Positions 1-6,782 of a stretch of DNA of 11,734 nt are shown here, one piece after another; the first letter of the stretch is position 1; each line of letters begins with the position of its first letter. The translations under genes were made by a program, and so were the position numbers. The notes beneath the pieces were generated by a model. It ran no database searches and was not told where the DNA came from. It worked only from the letters and a program-made list of their open reading frames with translations. The DNA lies in contig JBBQKF010000089.1 of assembly GCA_038326615.1 (NCBI GenBank), forward strand, positions 1 to 11,734. The letters are read 5' to 3'. This DNA comes from JBBQKF01 sp038326615. Its GTDB lineage: Bacteria; Bacillota; Clostridia; Saccharofermentanales; UBA5734.

Positions 1-3000
1 AATGGCAAAGTAGACAAACAATTCACCGTCAAAGTAAGTGGTAAATTACTGGATGAAGCCTTTTATAAAGACAGCGTTCTAAAGACCACTAAATATACCA
101 GGGATGATATTTCAAGTTGGTCAATGACGCTTACGGACAGCTTTACAAAGCAAAAGCAAACACTTATTGGGAAAAGAACCAGTGCCGAGGCGGGCGAAGC
201 TACTTTTACAGTGGTGATTCCTTATGATATTTATGAGCCTTTTATATCTAATAGTGTTACATCGATCGAGCCAATATTTAATGCAACCGCAACCAGTCTT
301 TTTCAAACAGGCGAAAAATCAACAGGACTTGACAGCACAACCGAGCTTATAGATGCACAAATTGTCAAAGAAGTAAAACCAGTGTCAATCAATATCATTG
401 CACCTCATGAAATGCTTGATACAGAAAAATTTAAAATCAGCGATACCACCACAGGCGATGATTTTGTAAGAACCGTGACGCTTGAAGGTAATGTCCTTAG
501 TGATCCTGAAGCAGACGCTTTTCTTTCGGGTAATTATTTGTTTCCGCTTTTAGGAGAAGATAAAGTCTATATTTACAAGGTCACTTACGATGACCATTCA
601 AAGGATACGCATTTTGAATACCTCAATTATGTGATCGTTTATACCACAAAGCCTAAAGCACAGATAAACGTCACAGGCACACTAAAAGAAAATAGACGCC
701 TTAGTGCCACAAGTGAAATTGAAAGCATCAATTCAAGTTATCTCAAAGCTAATGCGACCATAACGCCTAATCTTTTTAATGCTTCGGCAACAAGTGGCAA
801 TAACGGACTTATAAAATTCGGCACACAAAATCTTAGCACCCTCGCTTTCATAGTGAAAGGGCAAGAACAAATTGATGTGAAGATTCAAGCAAGTGCTACT
901 GTAAACCCAAGCAAAATTGAAAGATTTGATATTCCAGTGGGCTATAACACTTCAAATTTATACACCTACACGCTTTACACACTTGAAGATTATGCCCCTG
1001 CTCTAATTTCTAATGTTTGGAACGGTACACTGACTCGAAATGAAAAATTAGATTTTTACTATGACGCTTCAAGCGTTGATAACGATTTAATTAGTGTTAA
1101 TACTTTTAAAATCTATTTTGATCAAAATGGTGACGATGTTCCTGAAACCTTAGTAAGACAAGGTAATTATGCAGATTTCACAGACTATAAACCGTCATCA
1201 CTTGGTCATTATAAAATTGTGTTTTATGCAGAAGAAAGTTTCGGACAACCAACCCTTGCACAATTTATAACCGCAGATGACAAACGTACTTTTACGATCG
1301 AAAGAGATTTTTATGTAGACAACCTCGCTCCAATGACAAAGCTGTATACGAATATAGAATACGACTTTCCACAAGCAGATGTAATTGTATTAAACGATGA
1401 AACCATTGATAATACTTTAAATAATAGCATCGTGTCAGAACGTGTAAACTGGATCAATGGACTTAGGCAAATAGGAATTGAAGGAAGTGTTCAGGTCTGG
1501 GATCTACACACCTATATTTATTCTCAAAGTGCATCTACAACACTCAATACAGGCGGTTCTTCACTACCTTCGTTAGCGCCTTATTCATCGGGTGGTTATA
1601 GTGGTACACTTTCAAGATATAACAGTGTAAACAACCAGTATCAGGTTGATAACGGTCACTATGTAACCACTACAGATTCTTTTACCGCTACAGATTCAAG
1701 AAGTACCTCTGGCGTTGGCATTCAAGCTTCATTTCCACCTAATTCCGTGTCTTACAACAGTGGTGGCTATAGCGGTACGCTTTATGAAGATTCTTACACC
1801 TATGATTCGTGGCCACTTGATCTAGATCACAATGGCACAAATGAAACCTTTGGATGGTCAAGATCAAAAACATATTCTGGCGTAGTATCAAAATCGGTCC
1901 AAGTATGGCAATCAAACTATGTTTGGTACAATGATTACACAGGCTACTATTCAGGAACAATCTATAAAAACGTCAAGCAAGCCTTTACACCAACATTAAG
2001 AATTAACAGTGATAAATATCTCGTATATTTTGCAGATAGTAATATTAATAACATGGTGGATATTCAATCCATCAAAAATAAAGGCACATTCAAAATCATT
2101 TTGGTAGGAAAGCCATCTACAAAAGCTCAACTCACACATGACTACTTCATAGATTCAAGCAAATCACTTGCAACCGTTATGAGTGAAGTCAATAAAATTG
2201 TTGCTGATGGTAATCCTTATGAAAACAAACAGCTTGTGCTTACAAATGAATCTTTCACACTTTTAAAAGCTGATTTTGATCTTGAAGGAGATCCAATCAC
2301 AGATATTGGTTATGAATATGTTCATGACGCAAATTACTATGATAACAGCATGGGTCAAGAAGCAGGAACGGTAGTAACTTATAGTGACAGCTCATTCACA
2401 CCTAGTGTTAAGTCAAGTTTTAGCAAAGTGGGTCACTATTCAATTTACCGAAAGATTAAAGACACACCAGTAGGAAATCCATCTTACACAAAAGACTCAA
2501 ATATACCAAGACTTGATATTTATGTTCACAGAAAACCAATAGCCGACTTTACCCTTGACTGGGATTACGACTCTGGCTCTGCAACTTATATTACAAGTTG
2601 GGTAGATAAGTCTTACGACCTCGATCATCAATTTACAGACGCTCAAAAGGGCATTAGGGATCGTAAAATCATGTACCGTAAAACATCGGGTGATAACGTT
2701 TGGAATTATTCAATTCCAAATAATCTTACTTCAGGATCTTACGAACTAAGATACACGGTAAAAGACATTGAAGGAGCATGGAGTGATGAAAAGGTTTATA
2801 TTTTCACTTTATCTTCAGCACCATCAATACAGCTACAAGCAGAATTAAAATCTCTTGATCCTAAATTTAATTTAATGTCTATCCCTGCTAGTGAATCTGT
2901 TCAACTTTACAACGTCTGGTCAAGATATCCTTTTTCAGTAAGACTCGAAGTTGCTCTTTATAACATGGGTGACACAAGGGTAGGAGCAATAAAAAATATT

Positions 3001-3945
3001 GCGTTTACATCGGGCGTTACAGGAACAAAATCAGGCAATGATATAGCTTGGAACAATATATCCTATCAAATTGATCAAGCAATACCTGATGGAAATTACA
3101 ACGTGAGAATCACCGCATATGATACCTCAAACGCAAATATTAATAACTTCATTAATTTTCCTATCAAAGTAGTAACGCCAATTAATCTAGCAAGTGACTT
3201 ATCTGTTTTGGTAGGAAATGAAGCAAACGATATTTACGCAACAACAAGCATTTATGCTAACCAAGTGTCCGTTGAAGTTTTCAGGGGCAAACCACAAGCT
3301 CAAACGCTTGCAATGGGATTAGTATCAAATGATGGCGTTACAAAAACATGGAAAAGAACATTTACAGCACCTAACTCAACCACGCTACCTGAAGGGATAT
3401 ATCAAGCTCGATTCACTGGCAGAACGCCTAACGGTAACGTCGAAACGCTAGATAAAAACTTTGAACTTCAACATCTTAAGGTTTCAAGCGTGAACATATG
3501 GGGCGAATGGACATACTGGAACGGTGGTCTTGATATTTTTGGCAAATCAAAAGCAAATATGCCACATAGATTTATGTCTTATGAAATGGTTCATGTTGAC
3601 GTTGTTGTAAATGGAAATCCTGATTCTGTAGATATTCGTTTTAGTCCAGATCTTGAAGCTATGATTTACACCAATAAATTAGGTCATACCTATTCATATG
3701 CTACAGAAATTGGTTACACCGTTAATTTTCCACTCAGTCTTTCTACTTCAAACAATGTTAATTATACAGTGTCTTATATATTGCCTTTAGCAGACTCTAC
3801 AATAGACAAAAACAACACTAGGTTAAAAGGTTCGTACTGGGTAACTGTTACCGCACACAAAGGCATTTTGAGCGATTCAGTGACTATAAGCGACATAGAC
3901 ATAACAGGCAATATCACAGACCGTATGTATTCACAGCCTGAGTAA
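1..3945 (+). CDS. Large extracellular multi-domain beta-rich (PKD/Ig-like) protein, C-terminal part; 5' end outside the window
   Basis: The frame is open from base 1, so the ATG at 124 is internal and 1314 residues of a longer protein are visible. The composition (rich in S, T, N, Y and D, almost no Cys, many short beta-strand patterns) indicates a secreted or surface protein built from Ig/PKD-like modules. Numbering from base 1, a module around residues 330-417 carries a calcium-loop-like DQNGDD. PKD-like modules lie near 749-835 (DLEGDPI) and 842-938 (KPIADF ... DLDHQF ... GSYELRYTVKD). A Tyr/Gly/Ser-rich segment at about 527-660 repeats a YSGT signature: SGGYSGTL twice, YSGVV and YYSGTIYK. 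The C-terminus (ITGNITDRMYSQPE) has no LPXTG anchor and no SLH domain, so any wall anchor must be N-terminal, outside the window. No catalytic motif is visible. Exact function unknown; an adhesin or S-layer-associated role is inference. Confidence 0.85.
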   Translation, partial: NGKVDKQFTVKVSGKLLDEAFYKDSVLKTTKYTRDDISSWSMTLTDSFTKQKQTLIGKRTSAEAGEATFTVVIPYDIYEPFISNSVTSIEPIFNATATSLFQTGEKSTGLDSTTELIDAQIVKEVKPVSINIIAPHEMLDTEKFKISDTTTGDDFVRTVTLEGNVLSDPEADAFLSGNYLFPLLGEDKVYIYKVTYDDHSKDTHFEYLNYVIVYTTKPKAQINVTGTLKENRRLSATSEIESINSSYLKANATITPNLFNASATSGNNGLIKFGTQNLSTLAFIVKGQEQIDVKIQASATVNPSKIERFDIPVGYNTSNLYTYTLYTLEDYAPALISNVWNGTLTRNEKLDFYYDASSVDNDLISVNTFKIYFDQNGDDVPETLVRQGNYADFTDYKPSSLGHYKIVFYAEESFGQPTLAQFITADDKRTFTIERDFYVDNLAPMTKLYTNIEYDFPQADVIVLNDETIDNTLNNSIVSERVNWINGLRQIGIEGSVQVWDLHTYIYSQSASTTLNTGGSSLPSLAPYSSGGYSGTLSRYNSVNNQYQVDNGHYVTTTDSFTATDSRSTSGVGIQASFPPNSVSYNSGGYSGTLYEDSYTYDSWPLDLDHNGTNETFGWSRSKTYSGVVSKSVQVWQSNYVWYNDYTGYYSGTIYKNVKQAFTPTLRINSDKYLVYFADSNINNMVDIQSIKNKGTFKIILVGKPSTKAQLTHDYFIDSSKSLATVMSEVNKIVADGNPYENKQLVLTNESFTLLKADFDLEGDPITDIGYEYVHDANYYDNSMGQEAGTVVTYSDSSFTPSVKSSFSKVGHYSIYRKIKDTPVGNPSYTKDSNIPRLDIYVHRKPIADFTLDWDYDSGSATYITSWVDKSYDLDHQFTDAQKGIRDRKIMYRKTSGDNVWNYSIPNNLTSGSYELRYTVKDIEGAWSDEKVYIFTLSSAPSIQLQAELKSLDPKFNLMSIPASESVQLYNVWSRYPFSVRLEVALYNMGDTRVGAIKNIAFTSGVTGTKSGNDIAWNNISYQIDQAIPDGNYNVRITAYDTSNANINNFINFPIKVVTPINLASDLSVLVGNEANDIYATTSIYANQVSVEVFRGKPQAQTLAMGLVSNDGVTKTWKRTFTAPNSTTLPEGIYQARFTGRTPNGNVETLDKNFELQHLKVSSVNIWGEWTYWNGGLDIFGKSKANMPHRFMSYEMVHVDVVVNGNPDSVDIRFSPDLEAMIYTNKLGHTYSYATEIGYTVNFPLSLSTSNNVNYTVSYILPLADSTIDKNNTRLKGSYWVTVTAHKGILSDSVTISDIDITGNITDRMYSQPE

Positions 3946-4006
3946 TTTTAAATCAAATTTTAATGACAAGTGTCACATTTCAATAATTGGTACTTTGTCG
4001 TTTTTT

Positions 4007-4014
4007 AAAAGGAG
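4007..4014 (+). promoter_or_regulatory. Ribosome binding site of the DUF6075-like gene
   Basis: AAAAGGAG ends six bases before the ATG at 4021 and fixes that start. No convincing -35/-10 pair is visible in the 75-base gap after the large surface-protein gene. That gap holds only a short inverted repeat, TGACA and TGTCA, at 3964-3975. Confidence 0.7.
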
Positions 4015-4020
4015 TAACCT

Positions 4021-4347
4021 ATGGCTAACTATCTTGAATTGCTTGAAAAAGCAAGCGTTCACCAATTAGACGTTGAGCGTAAATCTCTATTTTGGATTCT
4101 CGGAAACAATCAAGACCTATATTCTAAGATCAACCACATTTACGATTTCAACGATAATTCAATCAAGCTCGAATGTCTTGAATCATCAAACGTTGATTTT
4201 TGTAATAGTTCACGCAATCTTATCAAACTTGGATTTAATCTCTACAATGGCTATCCTGCTGACGTTTTAAGCGTATTTTCCTCACTTGACGATGCAAACT
4301 TTGAAGTTGCAACAAAAGCCCTTAGAATCCGTTTTGACCACGTTTAG
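4021..4347 (+). CDS. DUF6075-like protein, 108 aa
   Basis: A small soluble protein without signal peptide or membrane segment. The pattern DVERKSLFWILGNNQDLY, then INHIYDF, then IKLECLESS, then SSRNLIKLGFNLYNGY, ending IRFDHV, matches my memory of the DUF6075 family. That family is carried by Firmicute plasmids, phages and integrative elements and has no assigned biochemical function that I know of. The start is set by AAAAGGAG six bases upstream. It is followed after 12 bases by the VbhA-like gene, whose ribosome site overlaps this gene's stop region (4346-4354), so the two are probably co-transcribed. The coding strand matches the preceding surface-protein gene. Family call from memory of the pattern; function unknown. 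Confidence 0.7.
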   Translation: MANYLELLEKASVHQLDVERKSLFWILGNNQDLYSKINHIYDFNDNSIKLECLESSNVDFCNSSRNLIKLGFNLYNGYPADVLSVFSSLDDANFEVATKALRIRFDHV

Positions 4348-4359
4348 AAAGGAGTCTTG

Positions 4360-4884
4360 ATGACTGAAAAAGAAAAACAAAATATCCAAGCTGATGTTAC
4401 TGCAAATTTTGAAATTGAAGGTATCACAGTAACTCAAAGAATGCTCGATGATGGCATGAAAATACTTAACGGTGACATAACCATCGAAAACCTAATCGAA
4501 GGTTACACCAAAGAATTTACTGTCCAAGACGATACGGAGTGGACTTCTGAATATCTTTTAGCTGACTTCCTGCACACGTTTTTTAATAACAAATCCGAAA
4601 CGATCGGAAACTTTTACGCTCGATTTCTCGACTCAAAATCTTTTACACTCGTTGACGAAAACGATACAAAGTGTGTTGATCCATCCATCTATCATCTTTT
4701 AGAACCTTTTCAAAGCGATTACGGTTTCAAAATCTGCAATGATTTTGTTGCTAGGCTGATTCCTGAAGGGCAAGAAACGATAAGCATGAAGTCTTTGTTT
4801 GAACACTATGAAGGTGATTACAAGCCCAAACTCGTTGATTTTGGCGAACCTGTTGGGCGTGAAAAATTTAAGATTGATTGCTGA
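4360..4884 (+). CDS. Protein with VbhA/Fic-antitoxin-like N-terminal domain, 174 aa
   Basis: I chose ATG 4360 because AGAAAGGAG (4346-4354) lies five bases upstream; the in-frame TTG at 4357 would be too close. Residues 14-48 (NFEIEGITVT ... LNGDITIENLI) resemble the antitoxin VbhA fold, which inhibits Fic AMP-transferases with an (S/T)xxxE(G/N) motif. Here the equivalent at residues 16-21 is N-F-E-I-E-G, so the usual Ser/Thr is Asn. The remaining 120 residues (LLADFLHTFF ... IPEGQETISMKSLFEHYEGDY ... DFGEPVGRE) are not a domain I recognise. No Fic gene (HPFxxGNG) is present in the window. Bases 4608-4864 are repeated at 5880-6136, and the last residues (KFKIDC) differ from the repeat's ending (IL), so the C-terminus may have been altered by recombination. 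Function uncertain. Confidence 0.75.
   Translation: MTEKEKQNIQADVTANFEIEGITVTQRMLDDGMKILNGDITIENLIEGYTKEFTVQDDTEWTSEYLLADFLHTFFNNKSETIGNFYARFLDSKSFTLVDENDTKCVDPSIYHLLEPFQSDYGFKICNDFVARLIPEGQETISMKSLFEHYEGDYKPKLVDFGEPVGREKFKIDC
4608..4864 (+). repeat. Copy A of a 257-bp direct repeat flanking the type III toxin-antitoxin locus
   Basis: These bases align without gaps to 5880-6136 (offset 1272). By hand I count 17 mismatches, about 93% identity. Similarity begins inside the VbhA-like gene and stops abruptly after CGTGAAA, eight bases before it would cover the same stop. Nine of the mismatches cluster in one six-codon patch (residues D-E-N-D-T-K here); most others are silent third-position changes. 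Confidence 0.9.
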
Positions 4885-4997
4885 AAATTCTAAGGAAACC
4901 CTCAAAAATCATGATGTAATCAACGAGTAAGGTTATGTGAAGAGGCTACCAAGCCCAGCTAAAATCGAGAAGTCCAAAGTTTTAACTTTGGAAGTAT
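4885..4997. other. Intergenic stretch without a recognised gene; contains a perfect short hairpin
   Basis: No ORF with a ribosome site is visible. CCAAAGTT (4974-4981) and AACTTTGG (4984-4991) form a perfect stem (nine pairs including the flanking T and A) around two bases, directly before the terminator at 4998. The stretch could be the 3' untranslated tail of the preceding gene or a small RNA; nothing identifies it further. Confidence 0.4.
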
Positions 4998-5042
4998 AAA
5001 AGCCATTGGCCAGTCCTTTTAAGGACCTGCTAATGGCTTTTT
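4998..5042. terminator. Bidirectional intrinsic terminator between convergent genes
   Basis: AAAAGCCATT (4998-5007) pairs with AATGGCTTTT (5032-5041), with an inner hairpin GTCC/GGAC at 5013-5026. Runs of A and T on both sides make it usable from either strand. It sits between the end of the + strand VbhA-like gene and the stop of the minus-strand toxin gene at 5046. Confidence 0.8.
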
Positions 5043-5045
5043 ATG

Positions 5046-5534
5046 TTACTTGTTCAATTCTTCAATTAATTTATTTTTAACATCAGTGATATTTTGCCTA
5101 AAATAATTTGGATTGGCGTTTTCATGAGATAATATTCTTTGTAATTTTCTATTTAGTTCAGCAATTAAAGGCTTGTTTTTAATGACAAAAGGCAGATTTC
5201 CATATCCAATATATTCGCGTTCTATGTACTCTTTTGTAATTGGAATGACGTCACTTATAAAAAAAATAGATTTTTTTGTTGTTCTACCAACATGGTAAAA
5301 ACAAGATTTCAATTCAGAAGGATGACAATTTAAATATTTATAAATTCTATTTTTGGCGATTTGATCTCGATGTTCGAAATCGCCCATTGGAATTCCCCAA
5401 AACAAATTAGGATGTTCACTTGATTCTACAAGACAAACTAAAGGTCTTTCTTTTCCATCATTCCAAATTCCACCTACAGCTCTTATTTTTTGATACAAAT
5501 CGGCTTTACCATAATAAACCGCATTTTCATTCAT
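5046..5534 (-). CDS. Type III toxin-antitoxin system toxin, ToxN/CptN/TenpN-like endoribonuclease
   Basis: This 162-residue protein is the expected size for a type III toxin. Such toxins are RNA-cutting enzymes held inactive by a repeated structured RNA, and act in plasmid maintenance or phage defence. Visible signatures are FWGIPMGDFEHRD (45-57), the strand-rich SIFFISDVIPITKEYI (89-104), and a helical tail with ELNRKLQRI and FRQNITDVKNKLIEEL. These resemble the CptN-type branch, but I cannot prove the subfamily. The gene context is decisive: reading the minus strand, three 42-bp tandem repeats precede the gene, followed by a hairpin with a T-run at 5554-5581 and then AGGAGG (5539-5544) four bases before the ATG. 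That is the canonical type III order, in which terminator read-through supplies limited toxin. The gene converges on the VbhA-like gene through a shared terminator. Catalytic residues cannot be assigned by eye. Confidence 0.82.
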   Translation of the reverse strand: MNENAVYYGKADLYQKIRAVGGIWNDGKERPLVCLVESSEHPNLFWGIPMGDFEHRDQIAKNRIYKYLNCHPSELKSCFYHVGRTTKKSIFFISDVIPITKEYIEREYIGYGNLPFVIKNKPLIAELNRKLQRILSHENANPNYFRQNITDVKNKLIEELNK

Positions 5535-5538
5535 ATTT

Positions 5539-5544
5539 CCTCCT
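5539..5544 (-). promoter_or_regulatory. Ribosome binding site of the toxin gene
   Basis: AGGAGG on the minus strand lies four bases before the ATG at 5534. It falls downstream of the terminator that separates antitoxin RNA from toxin mRNA, so only read-through transcripts contain it. Confidence 0.85.
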
Positions 5545-5553
5545 AATCATAGA

Positions 5554-5581
5554 AAAAACCTTCACTTTCATGAAGGTTTTT
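5554..5581 (-). terminator. Attenuating terminator between antitoxin repeats and toxin gene
   Basis: On the minus strand AAAAACCTTCA pairs with TGAAGGTTTTT (11 bp, six-base loop) and continues into a T-run. It lies directly after the last antitoxin repeat and ten bases before the toxin ribosome site. In known type III systems this terminator keeps antitoxin RNA in excess over toxin mRNA; the position here fits that role. Confidence 0.85.
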
Positions 5582-5706
5582 CAGACGATGTAATTTGTCG
5601 CACATCGCGAAGCGTACTTGTATCAGACGATGTAATTTGTCGCACATCGTGAAGCGTGCTTGTATCAGACGATGTAATTTGTCGCACATCGTGAAGCGTG
5701 CTTGTT
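5581..5706 (-). ncRNA. Type III antitoxin RNA: three 42-nt tandem repeats
   Basis: Three head-to-tail 42-bp units occupy 5581-5622, 5623-5664 and 5665-5706. The last two differ only at the final base; the first has two substitutions (CGCGAAGCGTAC against CGTGAAGCGTGC). Read as minus-strand RNA, each unit contains ACGAUGU and ACAUCGU, a perfect 7-bp stem around a ten-base loop that starts GCGAC. An upstream CGC could pair with the loop's GCG to give an H-type pseudoknot, the known architecture of type III antitoxins. Each unit also has one AAAU in the loop, resembling the A-rich sites where ToxN-type enzymes process their precursor. The structure and cleavage site are inferred; the repeats and their position before terminator and toxin are seen directly. 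Confidence 0.85.
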
Positions 5707-5707
5707 A

Positions 5708-5755
5708 GAATTCCGTTGCATTAGTTGATCATATTATGTACTATGCAACGGATTC
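5708..5755 (-). promoter_or_regulatory. Leader hairpin / possible operator at the start of the antitoxin transcript
   Basis: GAATTCCGTTGCAT (5708-5721) and ATGCAACGGATTC (5743-5755) form a 13-bp stem with one bulged base and a 21-base loop. It lies between the predicted antitoxin start (about 5760) and the first transcribed repeat. It may protect the RNA 5' end or serve as an operator; its TTGCA core recurs in the upstream repeats. Confidence 0.6.
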
Positions 5756-5766
5756 AATATATCTAT

Positions 5767-5793
5767 ATTATACCACTTATTGCACACATTCAA
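5767..5793 (-). promoter_or_regulatory. Predicted promoter of the antitoxin-toxin operon
   Basis: On the minus strand TATAAT (5772 to 5767) is preceded by TGG, giving an extended -10. The -35 is weak: TTGAAT at 15 bases spacing or TGTTGA at 17. Transcription would start near 5760, before the leader hairpin. Confidence 0.6.
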
Positions 5794-5863
5794 CATTTTT
5801 GTTGCATATAGAGAACATATTGTTGCACATAGAACATATTTTATTGCACATAAAGGACATAAT
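5778..5863. repeat. Four imperfect 21-22 bp direct repeats with a TTGCA core, upstream of the antitoxin promoter
   Basis: Units begin at about 5778, 5800, 5821 and 5842. On the + strand the best two read TGTTGCATATAGAGAACATA and TGTTGCACATAGAACATATT; the fourth starts TATTGCACATAAAGGACATA, and the first is the most degenerate. A period of about two helical turns places the TTGCA cores on one DNA face, as expected for a bound protein. They overlap the -35 region of the antitoxin promoter and extend to the truncated gene copy. They could be operators or remnants of an iteron set; the binder is unknown. Confidence 0.6.
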
Positions 5864-5879
5864 TTATCTGAACCACGAA

Positions 5880-6144
5880 AAACTTTTACGCTCGATTTCT
5901 CGACTCAAAATCTTTTACGCTCGTTGATGACGACCTAAATCAGTGTGTTGATCCATCCATCTATCATCTTTTAGAACCTTTTCAAAGTGATTACGGTTTC
6001 AAAATCTGCAATGATTTTGTTGCTAGGCTGATTCCTGAAGGGCAAGAAACAATAAGCATGAAGTCTTTATTTGAACACTACGAAGGTGATTACAAGCCCA
6101 AACTTGTTGATTTTGGCAATCCTGTTGGGCGTGAAATTCTATAA
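5880..6144 (+). pseudogene. Truncated copy of the VbhA-like gene (copy B of the direct repeat)
   Basis: The frame encodes the last 87 residues of a relative of the 4360 gene (NFYARFLDSKSFTLVDDD ... GNPVGREIL, stop 6142-6144). It has no start or ribosome site, and an in-frame TGA lies just upstream (5869-5871). Identity to 4608-4864 is about 93% by hand count with no gaps. Most differences outside one patch are silent, so the copy probably came from a related functional gene rather than decaying since duplication. The N-terminal VbhA-like domain is missing. Its ending IL probably reflects a native C-terminus for this family and is followed at once by a strong terminator. Confidence 0.85.
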
Positions 6145-6185
6145 AAAGAAAAGCCACTGGCAATTAAGCTAGTGGCTTTTCTTTT
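6144..6185. terminator. Strong bidirectional intrinsic terminator
   Basis: AAAAGAAAAGCCACT (6144-6158) pairs with AGTGGCTTTTCTTTT (6171-6185); three more pairs extend the stem to 18 bp around the loop AATTAA. A-rich and T-rich flanks allow use from both strands. It would end the truncated copy's ancestral transcript from the left and the rep operon from the right. The 117 bases from here to 6302 hold no gene I can see. Confidence 0.85.
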
Positions 6186-6302
6186 CTTCAATCGGATTTT
6201 TTCCATATCGATGTAAATTCCGTGATTACACCGCAACTATCAGACATTTTTTCTTGCCGAGGTTTCCGCCTGCACTAACCCCTTCTTCGTGCTTATTATA
6301 AT

Positions 6303-6719
6303 CTATTTTGATCTGTTCCAAAAGAAAAAATTACGTTTTTCCTTTACTTCACTTCCAGATGATCCTTCAAGTAGGAGTTGGTTTTGTTGTTGAAGCCCAA
6401 GCATTAAAATCTGCATATTTTCACTCTGTTTTTGCATGGTTGAAAGTTGATTGTCTTTAGTAATCAATTGATTTTCAAGGCTTTCAATCATTCTATTTAG
6501 TTGGACAAGCAACTCATTTTCAACCACTGGTTGAAAAGTTGAAACTTCATCGTTTAAACTTTGTTTAATAATTTCAATGCCTTTTTCTGCTATTTCAATG
6601 CCTTTAGAACCTTTTTTGATATGTTTTTTTAATTCAACCTTAAGTTGACTATTGATTTTTTTATAGATTGTCTGCTTACTTACACCTAAGTCTTTGGAAA
6701 CTTCAGATACCGTTTTCAA
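6303..6719 (-). CDS. DUF536-like plasmid replication-associated HTH/coiled-coil protein
   Basis: Small proteins of this design lie downstream of rep in many Firmicute theta plasmids; they are thought to help replication control or maintenance, but the role is not firmly established. Here an N-terminal MerR-like helix-turn-helix (VSEVSKDLGVSKQTIYKKI) is followed by a linker, then a Gln/Leu-rich coiled coil over roughly residues 70-115 (MIESLENQLITKDNQL ... QQNQLLLE), and an aromatic basic tail RNFFFWNRSK. The start needs care: a GTG at 6728 would overlap its own Shine-Dalgarno, whereas TTG at 6719 has AGGGGG (6728-6733) eight bases upstream. I therefore prefer TTG, giving 138 aa; the GTG form would add MKW. 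It is the third gene of the minus-strand rep operon and is followed by the terminator at 6144-6185. Confidence 0.85.
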   Translation of the reverse strand: MKTVSEVSKDLGVSKQTIYKKINSQLKVELKKHIKKGSKGIEIAEKGIEIIKQSLNDEVSTFQPVVENELLVQLNRMIESLENQLITKDNQLSTMQKQSENMQILMLGLQQQNQLLLEGSSGSEVKEKRNFFFWNRSK

Positions 6720-6727
6720 CCATTTCA

Positions 6728-6733
6728 CCCCCT
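6728..6733 (-). promoter_or_regulatory. Ribosome binding site deciding the DUF536-like gene start
   Basis: AGGGGG on the minus strand overlaps the candidate GTG codon (6726-6728), so that codon is unlikely to be the initiator. It is spaced eight bases from TTG 6719. Confidence 0.6.
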
Positions 6734-6782
6734 AGTTTAATGGTTTAATTCGCCACCATCTTAGAAAACCCTTTATTAAAAC

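Noticed and set aside
3964..3975. Short inverted repeat TGACA/TGTCA as an operator for the DUF6075-like gene
   Set aside because: Five-base arms are too short to separate from chance and no promoter was found beside it.
5736..5927. 63-aa open frame with LLHIE repeats
   Set aside because: It is a reading of the 21-bp direct repeats, lacks a ribosome site and runs into the truncated gene copy in the wrong frame.
4608..6136. An insertion sequence or composite transposon ending in the 257-bp repeats
   Set aside because: The repeats are parts of a protein-coding gene, have no terminal inverted repeats, and no transposase lies between them.
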